64,000 nucleotides of DNA from Brevipalpus yothersi (GCA_003956705.1 QZCP01000013.1:274422-338421), one strand, 5' to 3'; shown: positions 24,367 to 35,537, counted from the first letter of the stretch. The notes: generated by a model from the letters alone, not told the origin. Made by a program: numbers and translations.

Positions 24367-24969
24367 TTATTTCAAAAACTTAGGATCTTGTTCGAGTTTT
24401 CGCAAAAAGTTTTGATACCATTGATAGACAGCCGAGAGAGGTACAAACTGTTCATTTGAATCAGGTAGCAAGGTTCTAGCGAATGAGCAGGCAAAGTTAA
24501 ATAAATTTTCAGCTGTTTTAGCGGCCATGGTTAACATATTTTCACCACTGATCGGATTAACAGACACATCAGCTGTCATCTGTTGAATTTGCACTAATGG
24601 CTCCAAGGCAATGCCGATTTGAGCGAATTGTGCGACAATAGGCTGATTGAATCCGAAAGCATTCACCATGCCATCACCACCGCCTGAGGAGATTAAATTT
24701 TTTAATTTCGCAATTCGAAATATGGCTGATGGCTTATCGTTCGATATGAAACCAAGATACTGCCATGTCGGTGGACTCAAAGGATCGGGCCAAGAAAAGT
24801 ATACACTCGCTCCCACATCCGGTGGTAAAGGCTGTTGTGGTGTAAGAAAAACGACAATATGATTGATGGATTCGGCATTTGGTATGGTGATCAAAAATTT
24901 TCCCACATCAACCAGTTGGAAATCAGTTTGAACCAGACGGCCGCTGACAATTATGCCAAACAATGACAT
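24367..24969 (-). CDS. HIKESHI: Hikeshi, Hsp70 nuclear import carrier
   Basis: Carrier that moves Hsp70 into the nucleus during heat stress. One exon, 200 residues, close to the human 197. The N-terminal domain shows FGIIVSGRLVQTDFQ, SINHIVVFLTPQQPLPPD, VYFSWPDP and WQYLGFISNDKPSAIF. The C-terminal helical part shows AENLFNFACSFA and VYQWYQNFLRKLEQDPKFLK. The frame extends upstream, but the second Met (MSLFG) matches the family start. The gene is head to head with the 129-residue gene and tail to tail with the GPCR. A TTTATT at 24337-24342 is a minus-strand poly(A) signal. Confidence 0.95.
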   Translation of the reverse strand: MSLFGIIVSGRLVQTDFQLVDVGKFLITIPNAESINHIVVFLTPQQPLPPDVGASVYFSWPDPLSPPTWQYLGFISNDKPSAIFRIAKLKNLISSGGGDGMVNAFGFNQPIVAQFAQIGIALEPLVQIQQMTADVSVNPISGENMLTMAAKTAENLFNFACSFARTLLPDSNEQFVPLSAVYQWYQNFLRKLEQDPKFLK

Positions 24970-25456
24970 GAGAATGAAGTGTGTAGTATGGATCGTTTCG
25001 TTCGACAAAAATTTTTTTTCCCACTCCACTCACAATACAACACTGATGACAACAGTGATGAAATGGATAATGATCGAGCTCATCAAATGATCCAGCCAAA
25101 ATGGATGAATGACATAAAATCAATAGCAAAGACAATTTGATCAGATGTTGAAAGGAAATATTTTATTATCAATCATTTTCATTAACCCTCGAAAGATGAA
25201 CATTTTTTGTTTGTCCATTTAAATCTGGAAAAATGTTTTTCTTTTCTCACAGTCTGATCAAATCAAGATGGCAGCACAAAATTGCACCTGCTCAGTAGCG
25301 CCATCATACTTGGAGATTCGGCGCAATGAAGGAGGTTAGGACAACATTGAAGCAAAGTTAAGATTTGTTTACTGTTAAAAATTTTGATTGTGATTTAATT
25401 GTGTCCAATCAATTCGGTTGATAAAAGCTTGATTGGTGGTTGATTAGTTTGGAATC
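24970..25456. promoter_or_regulatory. Putative bidirectional promoter, Hikeshi / 129-aa gene
   Basis: 487 bases between two divergent start codons. A locally GC-richer patch at 25269-25335 (AAGATGGCAGCAC ... GGCGCAATG) may be near the transcription starts. No TATA box is obvious. This is inference from gene arrangement. Confidence 0.4.
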
Positions 25457-25846
25457 ATGTGGCGATTACGATCAACCTTGTATCTTCTTCGTCGTGGAAA
25501 GGTTCCATCGATCCAGATGAATCGAGCGAATCATTGGCAGATTGACTTCAGATCACCTTATCCAAAAGCTGGTCCCAATCCATTCGATAATCCTCCATGG
25601 ACAATGTCCAAAGCTCACTTGTGGGGCAAAAGGATTACGGTTGGTGCATTTTTTGGTATATTGATGGATGTACGATTGACTCCTGATTGGACTGAAGGTA
25701 TGACCCGAGATCCATACACTATAAGATTGATCAATTACTTTTTCCCGAACCTCGAGAAAAATTACATGGAACAGATTCGTCATCATCGAGAAGAAAAGAT
25801 TGCCCATGTTCCTCATGTAGAGTCTGTTATGTATGCTAAAAAGTAG
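25457..25846 (+). CDS. Unrecognised 129-aa protein, possibly mitochondrial
   Basis: Single-exon frame with a good start context and a following AATAAA at 25952-25957. The first ~20 residues (MWRLRSTLYLLRRGK) are basic and amphipathic, like a mitochondrial presequence. Then come WQIDFRSPYPKAGPNPFDNPPW and one hydrophobic segment (RITVGAFFGILMDVRL, ~54-69). The C-terminal half is polar and basic (NYMEQIRHHREEK). The layout of presequence, one membrane span and charged tail recalls accessory subunits of respiratory complexes, but I cannot match it to a named one. Non-repetitive composition and a clean gene-like setting make it a real gene. Confidence 0.7.
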   Translation: MWRLRSTLYLLRRGKVPSIQMNRANHWQIDFRSPYPKAGPNPFDNPPWTMSKAHLWGKRITVGAFFGILMDVRLTPDWTEGMTRDPYTIRLINYFFPNLEKNYMEQIRHHREEKIAHVPHVESVMYAKK

Positions 25847-26147
25847 TTATTTGATTTGATTGTTAGTACACTATCTTTAGTTTCAATTATTTCGGGCTGA
25901 TCTCACTTAACATGTGATTGCCTGTTCAATGTCTTTGTGACAAGAGAAAAAAATAAATTCAAGTCAATTCAATTATATTTGATGCTTATTGCTTTTTGCT
26001 TTTTGTTGCTGCTGTTTTTGGAAATGTTTGTCTTTTTACAGGATTTTCTTGTTAAGGAAATGCATAATCAATTTCATCATAGCATTATCGAGCAGTGGTC
26101 TCGCCAAATGGATGTTATCAAAAATTCATAGAAAAGGCTAGAAAAAG
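25847..26147. other. Tail-to-tail spacer, 129-aa gene / ITPK1
   Basis: Short shared 3' region with AATAAA at 25952-25957 on the plus strand. No gene seen. Confidence 0.5.
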
Positions 26148-27822
26148 CTAATTTTGCTCATTGTGAGCAATCGAATGACTGTTAGTGTCACCAAAAATTT
26201 TCATTCCACCCTCTTTGACCAACTCGGCGATCATATCTGCAATGAGGCTTACATGATTATCTACCCCATCATATCCTGCAAATTGAGTAAAACATTTTAG
26301 TGAGTCTAGAATCTTATCGATAACACGCTGACTAACCGGGAAATATATTCATATCAATGACATAATGTCTTCCAGTTTGATTTTCAACTATGAGATCGAC
26401 TCCGAACAACTTCAGACCCAAAATTTTCCGTAGAATTTGTACATGTCTCCTGACATCATTCTCTTTCAAAACGGGTGGAGAAGCTCTACTCGCTTCGTCC
26501 AGTTCGGTAAGGTGAGAAGAAGAATTGGGCTTCGAAATATCAGGACTGTCGAAGTGTAAGGTAGGAATTTCTGTGGAATGGAAATAAGAAAAAATGAAAA
26601 GGTTTGTAATCTTGAAACAAGATGACTGCCTCTTACCTCCTGCCTTGAAATTCTTTAGAGATGGCCGGTCGACCACAAAGTATTTATCGTTGATCACAAA
26701 TATTTTGAACAGTTTTGCATTATGATTGATGAAAGTTTGAGCAACACATGGTGGTTTTATATCTAGAAGGCCTTTTTCAGAAAATATGAGACACATCTAG
26801 ATAAGAAGAGAACAATGTAGAAAAAAAATGATTCCAAAGTGAATAAGTTGAATCGTCTTCATCTCAATGATCATAGCAGAGGGATGGTTGAAGAAGTCAG
26901 GTTTCAGAATAGTCCTCGGATTATAGGGAAAACAGTGATCACATCACAGTTTTGTGTAACCCAGACTGTTAATGATCTAAAAATCTGATGCTGACTTGGA
27001 ATGTTGATCAGAATGAATCTTTCCCTCTCTTTCAGCAAAGTGCCAAGTGAAATTTACTCACTTGGTGAGCAGAGGAACTTCCATGGGCAATCAGAGGCTT
27101 GCATACTGAAGAGAGGAGGCAATGAGATATTCTAGAATTTTATATTATCATAGTCAAAAGGATAACTCACCGAATGGATATTTAACATTGTTCTCTTTGA
27201 GAGTGATTTTGATTGCTTCCGTGTCGTCGGTATTCAAAGCCGCGAAAGGAGGTGTCAGACAACCTTCTGTGAGTGATGAAAGTAAGAGAGTTTAATGATG
27301 AGAGTCGAATTTTCGATGACAATTAGTAACAAACCTTGTAAGGCTAATTGAGAATCTTGAATAATCCGGTATTGCTCGAATCGATTCAAAAGGATGCGAA
27401 CATTTGGAATGGAATCAATCACAATGGTTTGTGGACTTTCTTGAATGAATTGCTGATAACGATAAGGAGAGGTAAAATTACCCAATTTGAACAATGCATA
27501 ATAATTGCTAGCAAGTAATGGTCATCATCAATTGATTATATATAAAATTATATAAGCCAAAATTTACCTTAAATGACTCAATGATTTTCAATGAATTACT
27601 ATCACCGGAATCTGCCTTGGTCAAGATATCCGAAAATTTGTGAATAATTGCACAAAATGGTCCTTGCTGTATAAAGCTTTTATCAAGATCCAATTTAACG
27701 AATTGAAATCCATGTTTGGCCAGATGATCCCCCAATTCAGCTGTATTGAATCGACTAGCCTTCTTATCACCCCACCAGTAACCAACTTTTCTCGACATAT
27801 GTCGCATAGGTCGATGATCCAT
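26148..27822 (-). CDS. ITPK1: Inositol-tetrakisphosphate 1-kinase
   Basis: ATP-grasp kinase of inositol phosphate metabolism. Seven minus-strand exons: 27822-27568, 27452-27335, 27266-27171, 27105-27062, 26796-26637, 26570-26337 and 26275-26148. They join in phase to 344 residues, shorter at the C-terminus than human (414). Family blocks: KVGYWWGDKK (N-terminus), AIIHKFSD, PNVRILLNRFEQYRIIQ, VCKPLIAHGSS, PPCVAQTFINHNAKLFKIFV, RPSLKNFKAGG, SSHLTELDE and LFGVDLIVENQTGRHYVIDMNIFPGY (metal-binding Asp and Asn). The start MDHRPMRHMSRK is the first ATG; Met6 and Met9 are alternatives. A (TAAA)n tract lies just upstream. Confidence 0.94.
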
Positions 27823-29042
27823 AAAGAGACACAAAGGAGACTGATGTGATGAAGATATATGTATATATATAAATAAATAAATAAATAAATAAATAAATGT
27901 ATGTATATTTATAAAAAAAGAGGGAACACTTTAAGGTGAACACAGTAATACAGGCTTGACAATCAAAATTATTACCGTAAACACACAAAAGTATCACAAA
28001 AACAATATCAAAACACTTTCACACACACACCATCAATGAAGCAGCAGCAGTAGTACAGTTGATGAAGCTGTCAGTGAGAAGGATTAAAATACTGAATCAC
28101 CAATGGATCACTTTTTGATTTCACAATTAATGCAATAATAAGGTGTACCGATCAATTGTATTGATCAGTGAAATGAGTATCGATTTTTTTAGTTAGTAGA
28201 GAAATACTTTTTGTGGAGGAAAAAAAAGAGTATAGTTTACCTGTCTAGGCTCGTGTTACGGTGAAGAGGAAGAAAGATGAAGAGAAGAAGAAGGCGAAAG
28301 AGCTGAGAGCTTGAAGAGTGAGCTTGTCAGACTTACTCGTTCTTGCTGATCATTTTGACACATTTTGATGGTCGAAAAATATCTTGATTATTTTGCAATT
28401 TTAACATTCTATCTTAATTTAATTTAATTCTATCTTAATCTTAGCAATCATTTACACTGTTTCAGATAATGATAGCTTCTACTCTCTCTTTTCTCTAGTC
28501 ATCAGGAGTTCTTCAATTTTTGAGCCAATTGCAAGAGATCGAAGATTCGAAAGTTCGATCGTTTGAGCATTTTTCTTTGAAGTTCTTGACATGATAAAAC
28601 TGTGACCTAGTTCCAAGGATTATCTAGTTATTAGTATTTATGAGAATCTCCATGATCATAAGCAGCAGAGAGTTTCTGAGACGCATCAATTAATTCAATA
28701 GATCTGAATTTCTTTCTGATCGTATTAGGGTTGGGAAAGAAAAAGAGCTAAGGAAGTATAGCTCACAGAGCTTTCTAGTTGAATTTTTCTTTTTCGAGTT
28801 CCATCTTATTTTATCATCTTTATTCTTATCTTTCCAAGTATCAAAATGGGCAAAGAGTAACGGGAAATCTTCCTCTTTGGAAATGGGTGAAATGCAGAAA
28901 CCCACCAATCTTGCCTATTAACTAGTTCAAGAATGGAACTTAAAAAACTTCAATTTATCGCATGGAATGAAATCAGGTGATCTTTTCTTCATATACAACA
29001 TTTTTTATTGAAAATGCACATTTCAAATGGTTGAAAAACCGA
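27823..29042. other. Spacer between ITPK1 (5' side) and CSN3 (3' side)
   Basis: About 1.2 kb with the ITPK1 promoter and the CSN3 3' flank. A TTTATT at 29004-29009 fits a minus-strand poly(A) signal for CSN3. No gene recognised. Confidence 0.5.
27871..27898. repeat. (AAAT)n tetranucleotide repeat
   Basis: Seven AAAT units directly upstream of the ITPK1 start, probably in its 5' UTR or promoter. Confidence 0.9.
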
Positions 29043-30394
29043 TCATTCAGGCTCTATCCTTACTCTATGCACAAATTTAGGATTGAGTGAAACCTCGTTG
29101 TTCATCTTACGTAAACATTCGTCCAAGACCATACAGTTCTTCATCTTGAAGAGAGAAGAGAGAAAGAATTAGGTGTTTATGAAAATTTAAAAGAATGCAA
29201 ATTGATTACCTCATCTTCAAGACGCTTGAAAATCACCGAGGTATTATATTTTTCAGGATTATCGAGGAAAATGACCATTCCATCTTTTTGATTGATTGAT
29301 GCAAAAATTTCACCATCCTCGATCTAGAGTATGGAAGATTAAAAATGTAAGAAAGAGGATGATTCACTGGAAGGGAGTTGGTTACTCACCATCTTCAGGA
29401 TATAAGATTCTGCTTCCTTGATACTGGGTAGCTGAACTCTTTCTTTCATATCTTCCAATGACAATGTGAGGAACGTTTTTGTTAATCTTTGGATGTTTTT
29501 CTTATAGAGTGCTGTAAGACATTGTTTCACGAGTCCAAGATTGTTATCCTGAACAAGCAAAGTTGATTAGAATGAAAATCAAAACATTGCAAAAACAGAA
29601 ATTCAGAAAATACTAACGGATGAGAAAGTTTGGGAGTGTTTGGTGATGATGCTTGAAACTTCAGCGGAATCGTGCTTCTCATATGCTTGTGCTAGCTTCT
29701 TGTAACCAGTTCCCAATGTTTTATTGAAGCGATTGACAATATTTGAGGTATACTTTGGAAGTTGAGGTGGTTTACCATTGACAATGAGCGAGATCAACAC
29801 ATACTTTTTGTAAGCTTCTACCATTATCATACTGATTGCCATACTGGGAGTTGTTAAGGCAATTTCGAAAAAGTACAAAGCTCTTTCCCAATTCTTCAAA
29901 GCCGCATAAATCATACCACCATAATAGTAGTAAAGTAGAAAGTATTTCACATCGAATGAGCCTCCACCAATGTGATTGATCTCAGTATTCAGATATGGTA
30001 AGGCAGGTTTGAAGCATTTGGCTAGTAAACAAAGTTGACAAAGATCGGCATGTAAAGGTGTTAATTGATTTTGATGAGCTTGTAGTCTGTCAACAGCTCT
30101 GCAGAGATGAATTATGCCTCGAAGTGCCTCTCCTCGCCTGATCAGCAATTTGGTGTATGATTGAAAAAGCTCGACAACTGGAATAGACATTCAATACATT
30201 AGATTGACCCATAAATTTTGACCAATCAATTCAATTAAAAAAATGTACTCACACAAATCAGCTGAAGCTCTTGCTTGTTCACGAGTACAAGAGTTTGCAT
30301 AATCTTCCATGGACACTAAAAGTGTATCATTTGATAGAGCATTGTCAGCATTGCATCTTGACAGGAGAGATTGAATAAGCTCTTTGGACTCCAT
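29043..30394 (-). CDS. CSN3: COP9 signalosome subunit 3
   Basis: PCI-domain subunit of the COP9 signalosome, which removes Nedd8 from cullins. Minus-strand exons: 30394-30253, 30177-29618, 29548-29390, 29323-29210 and 29144-29043, in phase, 358 residues. Diagnostic blocks: QLTPLHADLCQLCLLAKCFKP, KYFLLYYYYGGMIYAALKNWE, QLPKYTSNIVNRF, DNNLGLVKQCL (joining exons 2 and 3), KKNIQRLTKTFLTLSLEDM (PCI) and IEDGEIFASINQKDGM. The C-terminal helix reads CMVLDECLRKMNNEVSLNPKFV. The N-terminus is about 60 residues shorter than human CSN3 (423), so an upstream exon may be missing. The ATG at 30394 is the first in frame. Confidence 0.94.
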
Positions 30395-31624
30395 TTGAAA
30401 TGAGAAAAGATTAAACTACCAGTTGAAGTAAACAACAATCAATTTAAATCAAGTTTCGACAAAAAAAAGTGAATCATTTAATTCAACTTGAATGGAGAAA
30501 AAATTTCTGTTTTCAAATTCAGCAGCCGATACAATCCTTCAAGTATCGGTATCCAAGCTTTATCGCTTTTGGTCAAAAAAATAATTAATATTAAATTGAG
30601 TTTAATTTGATCATAGATTGACATGATTTTCTGATTCTATGCTTAAAAAATTTATTCAAATGAATAGATATTGCAAAAACTGTGTGTGATTTTCTAGTTT
30701 CTTCATTAGGAGAATGAGTTTTCCTCTGCGTAGGGAAACAGACTTTAAGAGAGGGAAAAAAGGAAAACATTTTCGAACTCTCTTTTATTTTAGAACATTT
30801 AACAAAAATTGACTGACACTCGACTAAATTCTTTCGAATTGCAAAAAAAATCATAGTTTTTTAATCATTTCCATAAACAAATGGATAATTGATAATTTTT
30901 CGGGGCAATCGGATTACACAACGCATCCCCATTATCGTTCAATATGCGGTTACAATGGCTTGCAGTCCATTTTGTAATAATTGATTTTCTAGTTCCATGA
31001 AACAGAACAATCAGATCATCTGAGTTACATGCAGATCTACAAGGTTATCTATGAACATCAGGTGATCTTCTTCAGTTTTCAGAGGAAAAATAATATCGAT
31101 AAAAGTTTTATCAGCGAAATGTTTCGTGTGACAAAAACATAGATTCAGAGAATAATGATCTCTTATCATGAACGAGTGATTGTTACTTATCGACGAGTGT
31201 ATAAAAATTTGGAAAACCAAAAATCGATGTTTTTGAAAATATATCAGAAAACTCATCAAAGTAGAAAGATTGGTCAACAAAGATGATGATGATCAGCACA
31301 GCTCTCTAGGATGACTTCCAGGTTTACATGATGGCCGAGAAACTGAGAAAGAATACACATGTAACACATTTCATTCCTGGAAGAGAAAAGAATTTTCTTT
31401 CCTTACGCACTAATTTTGATAAAGTCTATCATCAATTATATCATCAATATTATTATATTATGATAACATATGTTATCAGAACTTTTGTTGTTTGTCATTA
31501 AATTCCATCATACCAGCTCCTGATGATTTATGGGTATAAAACCTTGATTCATTGGAGTTGAGGATCACTTACATCTTCTCAAGATTGAATTGATTTTCAT
31601 TCAGCTCTTTCAGTACAACAAATC
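30395..31624. other. CSN3 to cystatin-like gene 1 spacer
   Basis: Holds the CSN3 promoter side and, from about 31000, the upstream block that is duplicated before the second cystatin-like gene. TATAAA is at 31535-31540. No conventional gene is recognised. Confidence 0.5.
31535..31540 (+). promoter_or_regulatory. TATA box, cystatin-like gene 1
   Basis: TATAAA in the context GGGTATAAAACC, 85 bases before the ATG, a spacing that allows a short 5' UTR. The corresponding site before gene 2 reads CATAAA (33015-33020). Confidence 0.65.
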
Positions 31625-32097
31625 ATGATCAAATCAATTGTGCTTTTTGCCACCTTGTTGGCTGTTGTGGTAGCCCATCCCCAAGGACTATGGGGAATGG
31701 CTGATGATCCAGTTCTTGAGGATTTGTTTGACCAAGCTACCAGGCTCTACCGTTCTGGTCCAAAAGGCTCTCAGGTATTCACATTCTCGAGACCTCAATC
31801 AGCTCGCTCAACTCACCTGAAGGATCGCGTTCAATTTGACATGGAAGTGAAGGTAGAAGAATGTAAAGGCTGCTCCTGCACTGAGGTAAGATCTTCTAGT
31901 TTTATTACATGATGAATCATCAATCTCTCAGTTAACTGAGCTAAAATAAAAAAAACTAAAATTTTCAATCTCATTTAATTTCTCAGGAATACAATAACGT
32001 CCATGTGACCTGCCTATCTCGAAGAGGGACAACTGGTTACCAGCTCACTTTCCTAGAAACACCAGCAAAGGAAACTAAACAGTACAAAAGATGTTAA
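31625..32097 (+). CDS. Small secreted cystatin-like protein, copy 1
   Basis: Two exons, 31625-31885 and 31987-32097, 123 residues. Signal peptide MIKSIVLFATLLAVVVA, likely cut before His18. The mature part has a helix-like stretch (LEDLFDQATRLY, ~31-42), a beta-like strand (RVQFDMEVKVEEC, ~68-80), a tight CKGCSC cluster (Cys80, 83, 85), VHVTC (Cys96) and a final Cys123. The order helix, strand, Cys, strand, Cys recalls type-2 cystatins, but the QxVxG inhibitor loop reads THLKD. AATAAA follows at 32188-32193. The fold assignment is inference; a protein family specific to this lineage is the alternative. Five Cys leaves one unpaired in a monomer. Confidence 0.8.
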
Positions 32098-33106
32098 ATC
32101 TACAGCAAAAATATCAATAGTAGTTCGAAGAACTCATTCCCACGATTTCTTTGATAAAAGTGGAGAAATCTCTTGTTGAACAACGCCAATAAAGTTTCTC
32201 ATTACATTGTATTGAAACATCTTCTCTCATCAATTGAATGGAGTGCTGGTGCATAATAGAGCAGCAAGAATTTCATCAGAAGGATTAATCAATATCGTTT
32301 AGACTTAGTATTATGACACTCAGGAAGAAAAATTAACCGAGCAAAGCTTTTTGTCGATCAACTTCAAAAAACTTTAAAAAATATTTTGTGAGAATGAGAT
32401 GAGCTGAAACCATTGCATTGAAATAGTAATAATGCTTGAGGAGATGAAAAGATAACTTGAAAGACGTTCACCTTCATGACCTCCTCCAGCTTGTAATCGA
32501 ACTGAAATTTTGATTTAATTCCAGATATGTTGAGAGATAGACACTTGAAGGGTCATATTTTGTCGGTAAACAATCGAATTTAATCTCAAATTTTATTACC
32601 ATTGCAATCAGAGACTATATTAGTGAGATATGGACGCAAAGAACCATTCATAAACGTCAGGCGTTTTTCCATTTTTCTGTGGGAATAGTAGATTACAATG
32701 ACATCAATTTTATGGAGAAAATTTTTTGTACAACAAAAACATAGATCGAGAAAGAATAATGGTCTTAAATCATGATGTTCCTGAATGAGGATCAAAATTC
32801 AGATTTTTTTGAAAACATCTCAAGGAGACAGTAAGCTGAGAAACGATACCCACTTGATAAACTTTTAGTCAACTCTCCGGTAAATAAAAAACGAAAAGAA
32901 TCTCTTTCGAAATAATTATGATAAAACTTCGTATCGATCAATGTGACATGTGTTATCAAGACTTTAGTTGTTTATCAAGAAATTCCATCGTTCCAGTATC
33001 AGATCATTCATAAGCATAAAATTGCAATCCTGTAAATTGTGTTTCAATATTGCTTGTGCATTCTCGACATCCATTTGAAATCCACTCAACTAATTCTATA
33101 CGAATC
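32098..33106. other. Spacer between the two cystatin-like genes
   Basis: Contains the 3' flank of copy 1 and the duplicated upstream block of copy 2 (about 32600-33025). No separate gene supported. Confidence 0.5.
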
Positions 33107-33543
33107 ATGATCAAATCAATTGTGCTTCTTGCCACTTTGTTGGCTGTTGTGGTAGCTCATCCTCAAGGACTGGGAGGAATGGCTGTTGATGATCCACTTC
33201 TTCTTGAGCTTACTGCCCAAGCCTTCAAGCTATACAGTTCTGAGCCGAAAAATGAAGAATTGGTTAGATTTTTCAATGCTCGTTCAACGCACCTGAAAGA
33301 GCGTGTTCGATTTGAACTCGAAGTGAAGGGACAGGAATGTGAGGAATGCTCTTGCTCTGAGGTAAGATTTTCTTAGATCATAGATTTCTAAGTCCTATAA
33401 GATCAATAAGAGCATCATTTTTTCCAATTAATTAGTACACCAAAATAGTTCATGTGAACTGCGATCTCCAGCATGTGGGTGGTTATTTGTTCACTTTCAC
33501 TGAGGAGCCACTTAAATATGGTAAAAAATTCAACAAATGTTGA
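33107..33543 (+). CDS. Small secreted cystatin-like protein, copy 2
   Basis: Paralogue of the gene 1 kb upstream. Exons 33107-33361 and 33436-33543, 120 residues. The intron falls at the same phase-0 site after the CSC-x-E motif. The signal peptide differs from copy 1 at one position (MIKSIVLLATLLAVVVA). The mature part keeps ARSTHLKERVRFELEVK and all five Cys (78, 81, 83, 94, 120), but much of the rest has changed. An upstream in-frame frame start is not used, since the shared MIKS start is conserved. AATAAA at 33585-33590. Confidence 0.8.
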
Positions 33544-34231
33544 TTTTTGCATCTTAATCATTGTGCATGAGAACTTTTTTTTGAAATAAATAAGCATTTT
33601 AAAGCTTTAAATGTCTTTTCTCTATCTATCGGGTGAAATACATCCTTAACTAGGAGCTATAAAATAAGAGAGAGGATTTAAATCAATTTGATAACAAGCT
33701 CAATATCATGATTGAATTCTAACGTTGAGTTCTATTCATCAAAAAGAAAGCAATTTGAAATCGAGCAGTTTGATGCTGTCAGTTGCTTAAGGATCTTGAG
33801 TCGGAAGTTGAAATAGGCTAATTTTTTTGGAATTGTCTTTACCCTCTTCTTCTATCAATGGATGAACTGGTGGTCTCTCTCTCCACAATGTTCACCATAG
33901 GTAGTTCTCACCATCGAGAAGCATTTCGAAACGATAATTCCTCTAAATCATCAATAAAGGAAGGCAAATAAACAAATAATCACTTCCGAAGTGCATGGCC
34001 TCGAGTGATCATATCAAATGAATGCCTCTACAAGTGATATCTTATTTCACCATACAAAAATGATCGATGACCATCGAAGCTAAAATTACTGAAATTACTT
34101 GAATCTCCCTGTAACAAATGATAAAGAATGATAAAGTCTATTGAGCGGACATTGAAACTATCAGCATGCCTACACCTCAATCTCAATGGTCAGATGGAAG
34201 TTTCATCATGAAAATTTTCCAAACTAAACCG

Positions 34232-34271
<40 letters not shown>

Positions 34272-34452
34272 GGGGGGGGAAAGAGAGATGAAGTTAATCA
34301 GATGAACATGTTGCAAGAGAGAGAGAAAGTGATCAAAGAGCGCGCGCTCATCATTAAACCTGCGCGAAGGTTCAAATTATTTTGAGACATTTTTGTTGGA
34401 TAAATAAAAATTTGTAAATTTTTTTCTATCCTTTAATTTTGGGTACATAATT
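33544..34452. other. Spacer upstream of Rab35
   Basis: No gene recognised. Holds a (GA)n then (G)n tract at 34235-34280 and a GC-rich spot (GAGCGCGCGCTC, about 34339) close to the Rab35 start, probably its promoter. Confidence 0.5.
34235..34280. repeat. (GA)n tract ending in oligo-G
   Basis: About 17 GA units followed by GGAGGGGGGGGG, about 200 bases upstream of the Rab35 start codon. Confidence 0.95.
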
Positions 34453-35537
34453 ATGTCTCGTGATTATGATCACCTCTTCAAGCTACTCATCATTGGTGAT
34501 TCAGGTAAGCTGACCATTAGACGTTCAATTGGATTGGTTTTTAATCCATTTAAATGCTAACCATAGACGCCTCTGAGGGCGAGGCTGATTTTGCCTTCAA
34601 GCAATACCTGCTGGCTATCCTCTTTCCTCCTCTTTTTCACACTTTCTTGAGCACACTTGTGGCCTTTTCGACATCAGCTTGACAATCAAATTTGTTCATT
34701 TCCACTCTAGATTTAGGGTGGAAAAGATTGTTGGAAGCATCCAATCTAATTTAATCACACTCTTGTTTACTTTCTCCACCATTCAGGTGTTGGTAAGAGC
34801 AGTTTACTTCTCAGATTCGCTGATAACACCTTCTCGGGTAGTTATATAACCACCATAGGAGTGGATTTTAAAATTAAAACTATCACAGTTGATGGAGAAA
34901 GAATCAAATTACAAATATGGGATACTGCTGGACAGGAAAGATTTCGAACCATAACATCAACGTAAGTCAGTTGGTGTTACCTAAGATAGTGTATGAGAAA
35001 ATTTTCTGTATCGCTGATCATTAATTGGAAATTTGTTTCTCTCTCAAAGTTATTATCGAGGAACACATGGAGTTATTGTGGTTTATGATGTTTCCAATTC
35101 AGATACATTTTCAAATGTTAAACGGTGGCTTGGGGAAATCGATCAGAATTGTGATGTTGTCAACAGGATTTTGGGTATGTTCACATCCGTGTTTCATACT
35201 CACTTGGGCCTGACTATTCCATCTTAAATTTTCTCTTTCTCTTTTTCAACCTCTCGCTCTCTTTTTGTCCTCTTCAGTTGGCAACAAGAATGATGATCCT
35301 AATCACAAAGTTGTTTTAACGGAAGATGCTCAAAGATTCGCCGATCAAATGGGAATACAATTATATGAAACAAGCGCCAAAGAAAATATAAACGTAGAAG
35401 AAATGTTTATGGCCATCACTCGAATGGTGTTGCGAACCAAAAAAGATCAGAAAGAACGTGAGCGAGGGCATCCAGATAATCACATCAAATTGCAAAAAGG
35501 AACAGGTCATAAGGGTAGAAAGAGCAAATGTTGTTGA
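34453..35537 (+). CDS. Rab35: Rab35 small GTPase
   Basis: Rab GTPase of endocytic recycling and cortical actin control. Four exons: 34453-34504, 34787-34961, 35050-35174 and 35278-35537, in phase, 203 residues. GDSGVGKS (15-22), TTIGVDFKI (switch I), WDTAGQERF (switch II), GNKNDD and ETSAKEN (guanine specificity). The C-terminus GRKSKCC carries the prenylation CC. MSRDYDHLFKLLIIGDSGVGKS and the 203-residue length fit Rab35 better than Rab1 or Rab8. Confidence 0.93.

Larger units (their letters stand above)
31000..33600. repeat. Tandem duplication, about 1.5 kb units
   Basis: Two copies of a unit: an upstream block (about 31010-31300 and 32600-32830), a proximal promoter (31490-31545 and 32950-33025) and a two-exon gene. 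Examples of shared sequence are ACAAAAACATAGAT in the upstream block and AAATTCCATC before the TATA-like box. The signal-peptide DNA is nearly identical while the rest has diverged. Confidence 0.85.

Noticed and set aside
25937..26131. Small hydrophobic plus-strand frame after the 129-aa gene
   Set aside because: It overlaps the AATAAA of the upstream gene and looks like 3' UTR sequence.
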